From Promethearchaeota archaeon (GTDB lineage Archaea; Asgardarchaeota; Lokiarchaeia; Sigynarchaeales; MK-D1): a stretch of DNA of 11,412 nt. The stretch is taken from the NCBI GenBank assembly GCA_016839865.1, contig JAEOTN010000250.1, positions 1 through 11,412 on the forward strand. The letters run 5' to 3'. Shown here piece after piece: positions 1 to 6,538 of this stretch. Under the pieces are notes generated by a model. The model searched no databases. It saw only the letters and a program-made list of their open reading frames with translations, and was not told the DNA's origin. Position numbers and translations under genes: made by a program. Position 1 is the stretch's first letter. Each line of letters starts with the position of its first letter.

Positions 1-525
1 ATTTAGACATTTTTCATCTAATATTGGGTATATAGGTGTAAATTCTATAGTATGGACGTGTTTTTTCTCTGTAAACACATCAATAAGAATCAATCTACAT
101 TGAATTTCCTTAGTTGGATAAGTTTCTTTAAAAAATTGAGCATAAAACAATAATTGGATGATATAATTTTTTGAAGCTTCAGAATCAATGGAAAATATAT
201 CAAGCTGATTCACAGATTTTATCTCTTCAACTGTTATGATATTCCCTGTAGTTTGGATGAGATCTGTTCTACCAGTTAATTTAAATGTCCATTCTCCTAC
301 TTTTCGGTTTAATTTTACTCGGATTTCCGATTTTACGGAAGTTCGAGTATGTTTATTTTGATTTTTTATTGATTTCTGGTATTGAGAATGTATCTCAGTT
401 CCCTTATTTGTTCGCAAATAAAACGGAAGACTAGAGCCGTTATGGCTTGATGAACTTGGGTATATTAGCTCTCTGATGGATATTTGGATGAGTTTTTTGT
501 CGGAATCGATTTTCAATAGTTCCAC
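1..525 (-). CDS. PD-(D/E)XK (RecB/Cas4-type) nuclease domain, partial; probable N-terminus of a DinG/Rad3-like helicase
   Basis: This open frame runs off the left edge, so only the first 175 codons are visible. I chose GTG at 525-523 because two in-frame TAA codons lie just upstream and no ATG is available; a TTG three codons later is possible. The protein shows the full RecB/Cas4-type nuclease signature in order: G-x-x-x-H (G42 to H46), a G-R-T-D strand (D88), E-I-K (E101 to K103) and Q-x-x-x-Y (Q124 to Y128). Those residues bind metal and cut DNA in the family. The opening stretch, with a R-E-L motif near residue 18 and G-x-x-x-H before the nuclease core, resembles the front domain of archaeal DinG/Rad3-like helicases, so the missing part may hold helicase motifs. 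A stand-alone nuclease is the alternative. The nuclease call is fairly firm; the helicase fusion is inference. Confidence 0.75.
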   Translation of the reverse strand, partial: MELLKIDSDKKLIQISIRELIYPSSSSHNGSSLPFYLRTNKGTEIHSQYQKSIKNQNKHTRTSVKSEIRVKLNRKVGEWTFKLTGRTDLIQTTGNIITVEEIKSVNQLDIFSIDSEASKNYIIQLLFYAQFFKETYPTKEIQCRLILIDVFTEKKHVHTIEFTPIYPILDEKCLN

Positions 526-580
526 ACCAGAATTATAACAGTCAATTTATTACAGTAGATAAAAGGAATGAAAGCATCCA

Positions 581-590
581 AAATATAATA
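581..590 (-). promoter_or_regulatory. Candidate TATA box for the nuclease/helicase gene
   Basis: Minus strand reads TATTATATTT, centred about 60 bases before the GTG start. A start site about 26 bases downstream would give a leader of roughly 34 bases. A second, weaker box (CTTTTATCTA, about 556-565) would give a leader of about 10 bases, so the choice is open. Confidence 0.4.
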
Positions 591-624
591 TGATCTAACG
601 AGAAAGAATGAGAAGGACGCTATT

Positions 625-646
625 CGCATCAAACATAATCAAATAA
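625..646 (-). terminator. T-rich tract after tRNA-Thr
   Basis: Immediately after the discriminator base the transcribed strand reads TTTATTTG followed by further T-rich sequence. Archaeal RNA polymerase commonly stops at such tracts. There is no hairpin. Confidence 0.35.
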
Positions 647-719
647 AGCTCCCGGAGGGATTTGAACCCTCGACCTGCTGATTACAAGTCAGCTGCTATA
701 GCCGCTAAGCCACGGAAGC
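647..719 (-). tRNA. tRNA-Thr, anticodon UGU
   Basis: The minus strand folds into a full cloverleaf of 73 bases including the discriminator. The acceptor stem is GCUUCCG against CGGGAGC (one U-G pair). The D arm has GG in the loop and one mismatch at the last stem pair. The anticodon arm is GCUGA-CUUGUAA-UCAGC, giving UGU, which reads ACA threonine codons. The variable loop has five bases, and the T arm is GAGGG-UUCAAAU-CCCUC. The discriminator is U73, usual for archaeal tRNA-Thr. CCA is not encoded and must be added by the CCA enzyme. There is no intron in the anticodon loop. The gene stands alone between two protein genes and is divergent from the dehydrogenase. Confidence 0.95.
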
Positions 720-750
720 ATAATAAGGTATAACTAGTGAGTATGAAAAC

Positions 751-760
751 ACAATTTAAG
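751..760 (-). promoter_or_regulatory. Weak candidate TATA box for tRNA-Thr
   Basis: Minus strand reads CTTAAATTGT here, about 37 bases before the mature tRNA 5' end. Transcription would begin about ten bases before the tRNA, leaving a short leader for RNase P. The match is weak. Confidence 0.25.
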
Positions 761-787
761 CAAACTAATAATCTTTATCGAAGTGAA

Positions 788-796
788 CTTATATTG
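788..796 (+). promoter_or_regulatory. TATA box for the zinc dehydrogenase gene
   Basis: CTTATATTG is centred about 37 bases before the ATG at 829, predicting a start site near 818 and a leader of about ten bases. The spacing supports this ATG over the internal Met10. Confidence 0.5.
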
Positions 797-828
797 TTTA
801 GAAACGAGTAACATTGTAGTGATTATCA

Positions 829-2055
829 ATGAAGGGTCTATACTTTGATTTAAAGATGTGGAAAATAATTCTGACGAAAATACATCTTGCACCAAAATTT
901 CTCAATTTTATTTACAAAGATAGCTGGGCTATTCCTGAACCCTTGCGAGAGAATGAAGTTTTAATCAAGACTTTGCAAGCCGGAATTTGTGGATCGGATA
1001 TCCACCAGATAAAACTTGATTTTTCATATTATGCAAGTGTACTTACAAATTCTAATGATCTCAGTCCACTCGGACATGAAGTTGTCGGATTGGTAGAGAA
1101 GACTAGTGAAAATTCTAAATTCCGAAAGGGAGATCGGGTTATTCTCAATCCTTCAATTCATTGTAAATCATTGGGTATATCACCATGCCCAAGTTGTGAA
1201 AAGGGAGATAGACAACATTGTTATATACTTGTAGGCAAAAACAATTCAGATCAAAAAGAGATTGAGAAAAGATCAATTGGAATAAATAGTGGAGGATTTT
1301 CCGAATACTTCCTTGCATATGAGAATAATCTTCACAAAGTACCAGAAAATGTACCCAACCATGTCGCAGTTCTAATTGAACCATTTGCAATAGGTTTACA
1401 TGCAGTATTACGTAATCCTCCTTCTGATTCCGATTCGGTTATTGTGTTTGGAGCTGGGACAATAGGATTAATGATCGTTGCAGCCATTCGAGCATTGGGG
1501 AAAAAAACGCATATTACTTGTATCGCGAGACACAAACATCAAGCTGAAGCGGCGAGGATACTTGGAGCAGATGAAATTGTATTTGATATAAAAGATAAGA
1601 CCCAAATGTACAAAGCCATCGCAAAAAAACACAATTCTGTACTTGTTACGCCTTTAATGCGGAAACCCTACGCTTTTGGAGTTAATGGACCAGATATTAT
1701 CTACGATTCTGTCGCTTCGGAAGCCACAATAGAAGATTCACTTCATGTTATTCGAGCAGGAGGTAAAATGGTTCTGGTAGGTATAGGAATCTCAATAACA
1801 AAACATGTTGATTGGGCGGTTCAAATTTTTAAGGAAGTTACTATCGTTGGTGCTTTCCTGCAAAGTATAAGCGAATATGGTGGAAAAATCATTCATCCTT
1901 TTGAATTTGGTCTGAAGTACATGTCAGAAAATGTAGCACTCTTTGAAAAAATTGTCACACATCGATTTCCGTTACAAAAGTATAAAGAAGCTTTCCATGC
2001 CTTCCAAAACAAAAGCAACTCTGAAGCAATCAAGGTTGTTTTTGACTATACTTAG
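829..2055 (+). CDS. Zinc-dependent medium-chain alcohol/polyol dehydrogenase
   Basis: A 408-residue member of the zinc-containing medium-chain dehydrogenase/reductase superfamily, which oxidises alcohols, sugars or amino-acid side chains with NAD(P)+. The N-terminal GroES-like domain has catalytic zinc ligands C54 (in G-I-C-G-S-D) and H83-E84 (in L-G-H-E). A structural-zinc lobe has four cysteines: C112, C120, C123 and C131. E184 lies in the conserved I-E-P-F segment. The Rossmann fold begins around residue 203 with G208-A-G-T-I-G213. A glycine-rich strand near 311-320 (G-G-K-M-V-L-V-G) and a K-E-A-F-H-A-F helix near the end are also typical. The substrate cannot be told from sequence; threonine, sorbitol or glucose dehydrogenase-like activity are all possible. 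The gene appears to be monocistronic, with the protease gene starting 91 bases later from its own promoter. It is slightly longer than the usual 340-370 residues. Confidence 0.9.
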   Translation: MKGLYFDLKMWKIILTKIHLAPKFLNFIYKDSWAIPEPLRENEVLIKTLQAGICGSDIHQIKLDFSYYASVLTNSNDLSPLGHEVVGLVEKTSENSKFRKGDRVILNPSIHCKSLGISPCPSCEKGDRQHCYILVGKNNSDQKEIEKRSIGINSGGFSEYFLAYENNLHKVPENVPNHVAVLIEPFAIGLHAVLRNPPSDSDSVIVFGAGTIGLMIVAAIRALGKKTHITCIARHKHQAEAARILGADEIVFDIKDKTQMYKAIAKKHNSVLVTPLMRKPYAFGVNGPDIIYDSVASEATIEDSLHVIRAGGKMVLVGIGISITKHVDWAVQIFKEVTIVGAFLQSISEYGGKIIHPFEFGLKYMSENVALFEKIVTHRFPLQKYKEAFHAFQNKSNSEAIKVVFDYT

Positions 2056-2115
2056 ACGCTTGTATAACAATCCACATTTTCTACTAAAAGAATAAATTAA
2101 AAATAGCGATTTTTT

Positions 2116-2125
2116 CTTTATAATT
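2116..2125 (+). promoter_or_regulatory. TATA box for the C25 protease gene
   Basis: CTTTATAATT is centred about 26 bases before the ATG at 2147, placing the transcription start at or next to the first codon. The transcript is probably leaderless. No Shine-Dalgarno sequence is seen. Confidence 0.55.
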
Positions 2126-2146
2126 CATAATCACTTAAGAGATACA

Positions 2147-4267
2147 ATGATGAAGAGAAACTGGATTCGATTTTTCATTATTTGTTTGATTTTCCTCAAC
2201 TTCACTGGAGTATTAACATTTTCTCAAGGAAATCTCACAACAGGCCAAGTACCAATCAACTATGGTGAAATCCACCAGAATATTATGGAAGAAATTAATC
2301 CTGGATATAATGAAGAATGGTTTGAACAAGATATTGATATGATTTTCGTAGTTCCTGACGGATATGAAAATTCAGTGCAAAACCTATCCGATTGGAAAAC
2401 TCAGAAAGGAGTTCCTAGTAAAATCATCAATAAGTCTATGTATATGCAATACGATGGTCGAGATGAGCCGGAGAAACTCCGTAATTGCATTATAGATTAC
2501 TATGAGACGTATGGAATCCAGTGGGTGTTACTCGTCGGAGACACTGATTTGATTCCCACACGATATATCTATAATCCAGATACTCGAATTTTACGAGAAG
2601 AAGGCTCAAATGACCATGAGGCACTCGGTAGTGATATTTACAAACCAACAGATTATTACTATGCAGACTTAACGGGAACATGGGATATAGATGATGATGA
2701 TATCTTTGGTGAGAGTTTACGTGAAAACTGGGTAGAAGAAATTGAATTTTATCCTGAAGTTAACGTTGGAAGGTTTCCAGGAAATTCCATCTCAGAAATT
2801 GAGACAATGGTAAATAAGACACTGCATTATGACAAAGTCCAATATCCTGGGGAGTGGATGAATCAGATGTTACTCGGTGCATCCATTCAAGATTGGCCAA
2901 GTTCTAGCGATTTAGATGGTGAACAGGAGGTTCGACTTGCGAATAAAATCATTGAAGAGTCGGTAGAGGGGAACATCAATTATACTTTATTGGCAGAATC
3001 CACGTTTTATGGAACCAACCTAACTCAGTCTTCTTTTCGAGAAAATCTTACCATTGGACGGTCTATTGTATTATTTGCAGGGCATGGTTCCACCAGAACG
3101 TTTAATGGCATCAACGGAGGTTCATCAACCACAATTCTTACAAAAAATGATGCTATTAATCTAGCAAATCATGAAATGCCATCATTATTTTATGCTGATG
3201 CATGCTCTACAAATATTTTTGATCAAATAGATGACTCTATGGGGGAAAACCTCATTAAAAAAGCAAGTGGAGGAGCTATCGGGTACATTGGTGCCATGCG
3301 TTTATCATTTTATTATGTTAATGATTCACAAATGACAGGAGATCTAGCGGAAATGAATCGTGGAATGACACGATTATTTTTCTCTGAGTTCTTCAATAAT
3401 CACCACTACCAGCAAGGAAAAGCACTAAATGAGATGAGAATCTCGTATCTGAACTCAGAATGGCTACAAAATAATCCTCGTTTTGGTACTAGCTATAATA
3501 TTCATGAAGTAGAATGGGAACGAAAGAATGTATTAACTTATACTTTGCTAGGGGACCCTGAATTAGACATCTTTACCCAAAACCCGAAAAAATTCAAAAA
3601 TCAGACATTTGGGTTGATGGCGATGGAGTACGAGGGGAGTAGAATTCAAAAAACCCTATTTGATGAAGAGTTAAATCCTGTTCCCTATGCCCGAATAAGC
3701 TTCCAAGGAGATAATGATACGTACAACACATTTAATGCTGATGAATTTGGTAATATAACCATCCAATTACCACCAGGTGTTCGAGATTATAACTATACAA
3801 TAACCGCCCATAACATGATTCCGCGTACGGGCGTATTACATACAATCAATGATACCATAGATCCCTACTTCACTGGTCAATATTCATATTCTCCGGGTAA
3901 GCCGACCGTGAATAGTAAAATCCGTTTTCTCATCCCAGTTGAAGATATTCACAGTTCTATCACCTGTGGAGTTATAGCATTATCCACTGATTCATTTCAA
4001 AACTATGTTCTGTATGAGTTACTTTATGATGACATTAATGAAAGAATAGATGGAATATTACCACAACTGAAAACAGGAGAATATTCCTACATTTTGTTTG
4101 CATATGATAACGGGCAGAATTTTGTTTATACAACTTGGGATAGCAGTATGATTTTTACTATCCCAGTGTCAATTGCATTTGTCTTCATCCTTATTGCTAA
4201 TATTGGATTAGTTGGTTTTGTTGGATTTTTTATTTTCAAAAAGTATCGTGAAAACACATCTAGATAA
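2147..4267 (+). CDS. Gingipain-like (peptidase C25 family) cysteine protease, secreted and membrane-anchored
   Basis: A 706-residue protein with a hydrophobic signal segment at about 7-27 and a single C-terminal membrane helix at about 672-697 followed by K-K-Y-R, so the bulk should sit outside the cell. The middle matches the C25 (gingipain) caspase-like fold. It has the opening strand around 65-70, the V-L-L-V-G-D strand (127-132), the Y-Y-A-D-L block (171-175) and V-G-R-F (207-210). The catalytic His is H313 in A-G-H-G-S and the catalytic Cys is C353 in A-D-A-C-S. The family's closing L-G-D-P-E-L-D segment lies at 468-474. After about 485 comes a beta-rich, Ig-like region before the anchor. 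About ten N-x-S/T sequons lie in the outer part, consistent with archaeal N-glycosylation. Family members cleave peptide bonds, often after Arg or Lys, but the specificity is unknown here. No pro-domain or sortase signal is obvious. Met1 and Met2 are both possible starts. The gene is convergent with 5S rRNA. Confidence 0.88.
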   Translation: MMKRNWIRFFIICLIFLNFTGVLTFSQGNLTTGQVPINYGEIHQNIMEEINPGYNEEWFEQDIDMIFVVPDGYENSVQNLSDWKTQKGVPSKIINKSMYMQYDGRDEPEKLRNCIIDYYETYGIQWVLLVGDTDLIPTRYIYNPDTRILREEGSNDHEALGSDIYKPTDYYYADLTGTWDIDDDDIFGESLRENWVEEIEFYPEVNVGRFPGNSISEIETMVNKTLHYDKVQYPGEWMNQMLLGASIQDWPSSSDLDGEQEVRLANKIIEESVEGNINYTLLAESTFYGTNLTQSSFRENLTIGRSIVLFAGHGSTRTFNGINGGSSTTILTKNDAINLANHEMPSLFYADACSTNIFDQIDDSMGENLIKKASGGAIGYIGAMRLSFYYVNDSQMTGDLAEMNRGMTRLFFSEFFNNHHYQQGKALNEMRISYLNSEWLQNNPRFGTSYNIHEVEWERKNVLTYTLLGDPELDIFTQNPKKFKNQTFGLMAMEYEGSRIQKTLFDEELNPVPYARISFQGDNDTYNTFNADEFGNITIQLPPGVRDYNYTITAHNMIPRTGVLHTINDTIDPYFTGQYSYSPGKPTVNSKIRFLIPVEDIHSSITCGVIALSTDSFQNYVLYELLYDDINERIDGILPQLKTGEYSYILFAYDNGQNFVYTTWDSSMIFTIPVSIAFVFILIANIGLVGFVGFFIFKKYRENTSR

Positions 4268-4319
4268 AAACTGACTAAAATCTGAGGATAGAAGCAGGCG
4301 ATAAGGAGATTTTTCTGCG

Positions 4320-4340
4320 GGAAATAAGGAAAGAATTAAA
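4320..4340 (-). terminator. T-rich tract after 5S rRNA
   Basis: Directly after the 5S 3' end the transcribed strand reads TTTAATTCTTTCCTTATTT, a typical archaeal intrinsic stop. It lies between the convergent protease gene (stop at 4267) and the 5S gene. Confidence 0.45.
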
Positions 4341-4458
4341 GGCTACATTTTGAAGTTTCCCACTACTTAGTGATAGCAGTACTTACATCAACCCTCAAAT
4401 GCTTAATTACCGAGATCGGAACGGGATCGGATGGACCATAAGAGGTATGAACGTAGCC
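4341..4458 (-). rRNA. rrf: 5S ribosomal RNA
   Basis: The minus strand gives a 118-base RNA with 5S hallmarks. The ends pair as helix I (GGCUACGU against AUGUAGCC, 8 pairs). The conserved core C-C-G-A-U-C-C-C-G-U-U-C-C-G-A-U-C-U-C-G-G is followed by a U-A-A-G-C segment. The loop-E region A-G-U-A-C-U-G and the later U-G-G-G-A-A-A also match archaeal 5S. No 16S or 23S sequence is in the window, so the gene is unlinked from other rRNA for at least several kilobases on each side. The ends are set by helix I and may differ by a base or two. Confidence 0.93.
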
Positions 4459-4480
4459 GATCTAGTTCAATATACCACTC

Positions 4481-4495
4481 GATATAAATTTTTTC
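4481..4495 (-). promoter_or_regulatory. BRE/TATA promoter of the 5S rRNA gene
   Basis: The minus strand reads GAAAAAATTTATATC: a purine-rich BRE-like run followed by TTTATATC. The TATA centre lies about 27 bases before the 5S 5' end, the canonical archaeal distance, so the 5S gene can be transcribed on its own starting at the mature end. Confidence 0.75.
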
Positions 4496-4540
4496 ATCTC
4501 AGAATACATCCATTTCCAAGCAGTTATGTCGATTTCAACA

Positions 4541-4822
4541 TCATTGCGCTAATTGACTAACCCGAGTCTGTAATGATTGAATGCGATTTAAGAAGTCTTG
4601 AAATAATTTTCGTTGATTCTGAAATCGTTTTTTGTTACTTTCAATCCACTGTTTTAGTTCATTATGAGTATCCGAAACAATTAACCTCGCATGAGTAGCA
4701 ATACTTGTGACTGAAGGAGGTTGAATAATGTTTGCAATATGTAAGATACTTTTCTGCATCAGTGTTTTTAGAGGAAGATCCTCCGATTTTGTCAGAAGTT
4801 TAGTTTCAATTTCATCAAACAT
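4541..4822 (-). CDS. Small helical protein translationally coupled to the RHH/polyproline protein
   Basis: I do not recognise this 93-residue protein. It has no membrane segment, signal or cysteine. It appears almost all helical: a charged first helix (about 1-25), a P-P break at 35-36, a helix around 38-60, and a basic, glutamine-rich coiled-coil-like stretch at about 55-93. Its ATG lies inside the end of the upstream gene: the eight bases ATGTTTGA hold both its start and the upstream stop. This makes translational coupling and a shared complex likely. It may be a partner subunit of the upstream protein. Transcription from this operon runs on toward the 5S gene 82 bases downstream, although 5S has its own promoter. 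The overlap, conserved-looking composition and same-strand arrangement support a real gene; the function is unknown. Confidence 0.75.
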   Translation of the reverse strand: MFDEIETKLLTKSEDLPLKTLMQKSILHIANIIQPPSVTSIATHARLIVSDTHNELKQWIESNKKRFQNQRKLFQDFLNRIQSLQTRVSQLAQ

Positions 4823-5603
4823 CGGATTCCTCTTCTATTATCGGTTGAAAATTTTTCGCTACAGAAACCAACTCTATATCTGGAATGAGACAATCCTCTT
4901 GTAATTCTTTGACTTTGGAATTTATATGTTTCACTTTCGTTATTCCAGCTACGTCAGAAGGTCTAAGGATATCTCCTTTGAATAGTTGTTTGATTTCCTT
5001 GACATAGTCTTTCATTAAGTTTCCTGTATTAGGTGGTTTATAGTTGATTTTCTTCGGAGGTCCTCGAGGAGGTGCAGGAGGAGGAGAAGGAGTAGGGAAC
5101 GACTGCCCCGAGATTGGAATATATTGAACTTGTGGCTTAGAATTCGTTAATGCTAACTTAAGCATATCCTTAAGATAAGTTTGAGTGTCTTCCATTTCTT
5201 TTTTAATTAAATTCAACTCGGATTTTAGATTCTGCAAATCTACATGATCATGTAAGAGAGATTGGATAACCATATTAAAGGTAAACCGACCATGAGATTT
5301 TTGACTCATAGTTTCTTTCATATGTTTGATAGCGTTGTAAACTTGTCCATCAACTGATACGGATTTCCGAATTAGAGATTCTTTATCAAGCCCAACCAAA
5401 GGAATATCCTTAAAAATCGATCGTAATTCACTCACGGGTTTGATTTTTGTAACTTCTTTAGTTTTCTGATCAGATGGTGTCAATTTAGTAGATTTCTTTG
5501 AATTGTTACGTTTTTTGGGTTTTGAAGATGTACCATCTTTTTTGGTTTTCGTAGTTTCACTATTCTCATCGGATTGCTCTAAGATCATCATCTGATCTAC
5601 CAT
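4815..5603 (-). CDS. Putative ribbon-helix-helix DNA-binding protein with polyproline linker
   Basis: A 262-residue protein of unrecognised family with a modular layout. Residues 1-55 are Lys/Ser/Thr-rich and look disordered. Residues about 79-121 look like a ribbon-helix-helix unit: a short strand (K-S-V-S-V), then a helix beginning D-G-Q-V-Y-N-A-I-K, then a second helix F-N-M-V-I-Q-S-L-L, as in antitoxin and CopG-type regulators. Residues about 121-150 form a likely coiled coil. Residues 167-191 are strongly proline-rich, with S-P-P-P-A-P-P-R-G-P-P. Residues 196-240 look like a basic helical domain, and the tail is acidic (E-E-E-S-D-V). RHH proteins bind DNA as dimers at inverted repeats, and two such repeats lie just upstream. 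The gene is first in a two-gene operon and divergent from the M50-like gene. RHH assignment is by pattern only; a structural or cytoskeletal adaptor role is an alternative. Confidence 0.8.
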   Translation of the reverse strand: MVDQMMILEQSDENSETTKTKKDGTSSKPKKRNNSKKSTKLTPSDQKTKEVTKIKPVSELRSIFKDIPLVGLDKESLIRKSVSVDGQVYNAIKHMKETMSQKSHGRFTFNMVIQSLLHDHVDLQNLKSELNLIKKEMEDTQTYLKDMLKLALTNSKPQVQYIPISGQSFPTPSPPPAPPRGPPKKINYKPPNTGNLMKDYVKEIKQLFKGDILRPSDVAGITKVKHINSKVKELQEDCLIPDIELVSVAKNFQPIIEEESDV

Positions 5604-5630
5604 TATTACCCTTCTTTAATCTTCTAAAAA

Positions 5631-5640
5631 CTATATAAAC
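5631..5640 (-). promoter_or_regulatory. TATA box for the RHH operon
   Basis: The minus strand reads GTTTATATAG, a strong archaeal TATA match, centred about 32 bases before the ATG at 5603. This predicts a leader of about six bases. Confidence 0.7.
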
Positions 5641-5689
5641 TACCGCACTGTCAGCGCGAAAACCCTAAAACCTAGATCTCCGACAATAA

Positions 5690-5704
5690 TTGGAAATCTT
5701 CCAA
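5690..5704. promoter_or_regulatory. Operator-like inverted repeat 1 in the divergent intergenic region
   Basis: TTGGAA-ATC-TTCCAA is a perfect six-base inverted repeat with a three-base spacer. It lies about 40-54 bases before the predicted start of the M50-like gene. Size and symmetry suit a dimeric DNA-binding protein. Binding is inferred. Confidence 0.4.
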
Positions 5705-5711
5705 CGGAATG

Positions 5712-5727
5712 TGGGAAATAAGTCCCA
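5712..5727. promoter_or_regulatory. Operator-like inverted repeat 2 overlapping the M50-like promoter
   Basis: TGGGA-AATAAG-TCCCA is a five-base perfect inverted repeat with a six-base spacer. Its AT-rich centre (near 5719) is about 25 bases before the ATG at 5743, where a TATA element would sit for a leaderless message. A protein bound here would block TBP. Its centre is about 22 bases, or two helical turns, from inverted repeat 1, and the half-sites are alike. Confidence 0.4.
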
Positions 5728-5742
5728 AAAGTTTCTTAATCT

Positions 5743-6459
5743 ATGAACATAATAGAGAAATTCTTAAAATTTGTTGTAATGACTCTAGAGGTACCACGTC
5801 AGGTTCATCAAAAAGTCACTAAAACAGAGAATCGGCTAGAGAATGTTAGTTTTGTTCTAATTTTCTTGATAAAACTTGTTGTGATGCATTTCGTTACAGC
5901 GGTCATCCATGAAAGTGCTCACCTCCTTACATGCATCGCATTTGGGGGAGAAGTTTCACAATCTAAGTTAGTGTTTCTTGGAATCTCTGCCACATGGGAA
6001 CACATAGATGGAATTAAAGGGAGTATTGTCGCTTTAAGCGGAGCGTGCAGTGTTTCCTTGCTCTCTTTGTGTATTTATAGACCTCTATTTAAAAAATCAA
6101 AAACCCTATTTGTGAGACAATTTTTCTTAATTGGGATCGTTCAGCTTTCACAAGAGATGTTTTATTGGGTATTTGGAAGTTTTCTAGGGGGAATTCCATT
6201 TCCATGGAGGGAAACAAGTATATCAATTGATCCTGTATATCTTGCAAACTCCCTATCGATAGGTTCGTTTGTATTTGTTATTGGTATTGTTTTTCTCCCA
6301 TTGTGGTTACTCACTCGAAAATTAAATAAGATCGTTATGAACGAATATGTTTCAATTGTCAAGATTCACTCGGAATGGAAAAACAAGATTATTATCAATT
6401 TCACTAAAGCCTACATTATTCTGTTCCAAATTCTGAATATTATTACCTTTGTGCTTTAA
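5743..6459 (+). CDS. Integral-membrane HExxH protein, putative M50-like intramembrane metalloprotease
   Basis: A 238-residue membrane protein. Its clearest motif is H56-E-S-A-H60, an HExxH zinc site at the end of the first hydrophobic segment (about 36-66), followed by a G-G pair (68-69) as in M50-type proteases (H-E-x-x-H then a short G-G turn). Further hydrophobic segments lie at about 92-113, 123-150, 172-192 and 220-238. The segment around 97-107 (A-L-S-G-A-C-S) sits where M50 enzymes have A-G-P. No clear N-P-D-G motif is seen for the third zinc ligand; D163 in S-I-D-P and E138 are candidates. M50B-like proteins of this size with one HExxH are known, and M50 enzymes cleave membrane-embedded substrates. 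The gene is alone on its strand, divergent from the RHH operon and separated by operator-like repeats. An inactive homologue or other HExxH membrane family is possible. Confidence 0.78.
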   Translation: MNIIEKFLKFVVMTLEVPRQVHQKVTKTENRLENVSFVLIFLIKLVVMHFVTAVIHESAHLLTCIAFGGEVSQSKLVFLGISATWEHIDGIKGSIVALSGACSVSLLSLCIYRPLFKKSKTLFVRQFFLIGIVQLSQEMFYWVFGSFLGGIPFPWRETSISIDPVYLANSLSIGSFVFVIGIVFLPLWLLTRKLNKIVMNEYVSIVKIHSEWKNKIIINFTKAYIILFQILNIITFVL

Positions 6460-6499
6460 CAAACTAAAAAGAACCTCATTTTTTCTTCAAAATTCGCAA

Positions 6500-6512
6500 A
6501 TTTTTTAATTCT
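6500..6512 (+). promoter_or_regulatory. Candidate TATA box for eS30
   Basis: The AT-rich run ATTTTTTAATTCT is centred about 33 bases before the ATG at 6539, predicting a leader of about seven bases. The match is AT-rich but not sharp. Confidence 0.4.
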
Positions 6513-6538
6513 GGATACATACACAAGTTTGTTTAACA

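Noticed and set aside
1145..1535. Two minus-strand open frames opposite the dehydrogenase
   Set aside because: They overlap the zinc-site and Rossmann-fold codons of a well-supported gene, and their proteins look random.
4268..4340. Possible small RNA between the protease gene and 5S
   Set aside because: Only a four-base GCAG/CTGC stem and no C/D or H/ACA box features are visible; the T-rich minus-strand tract is better explained as the 5S terminator.
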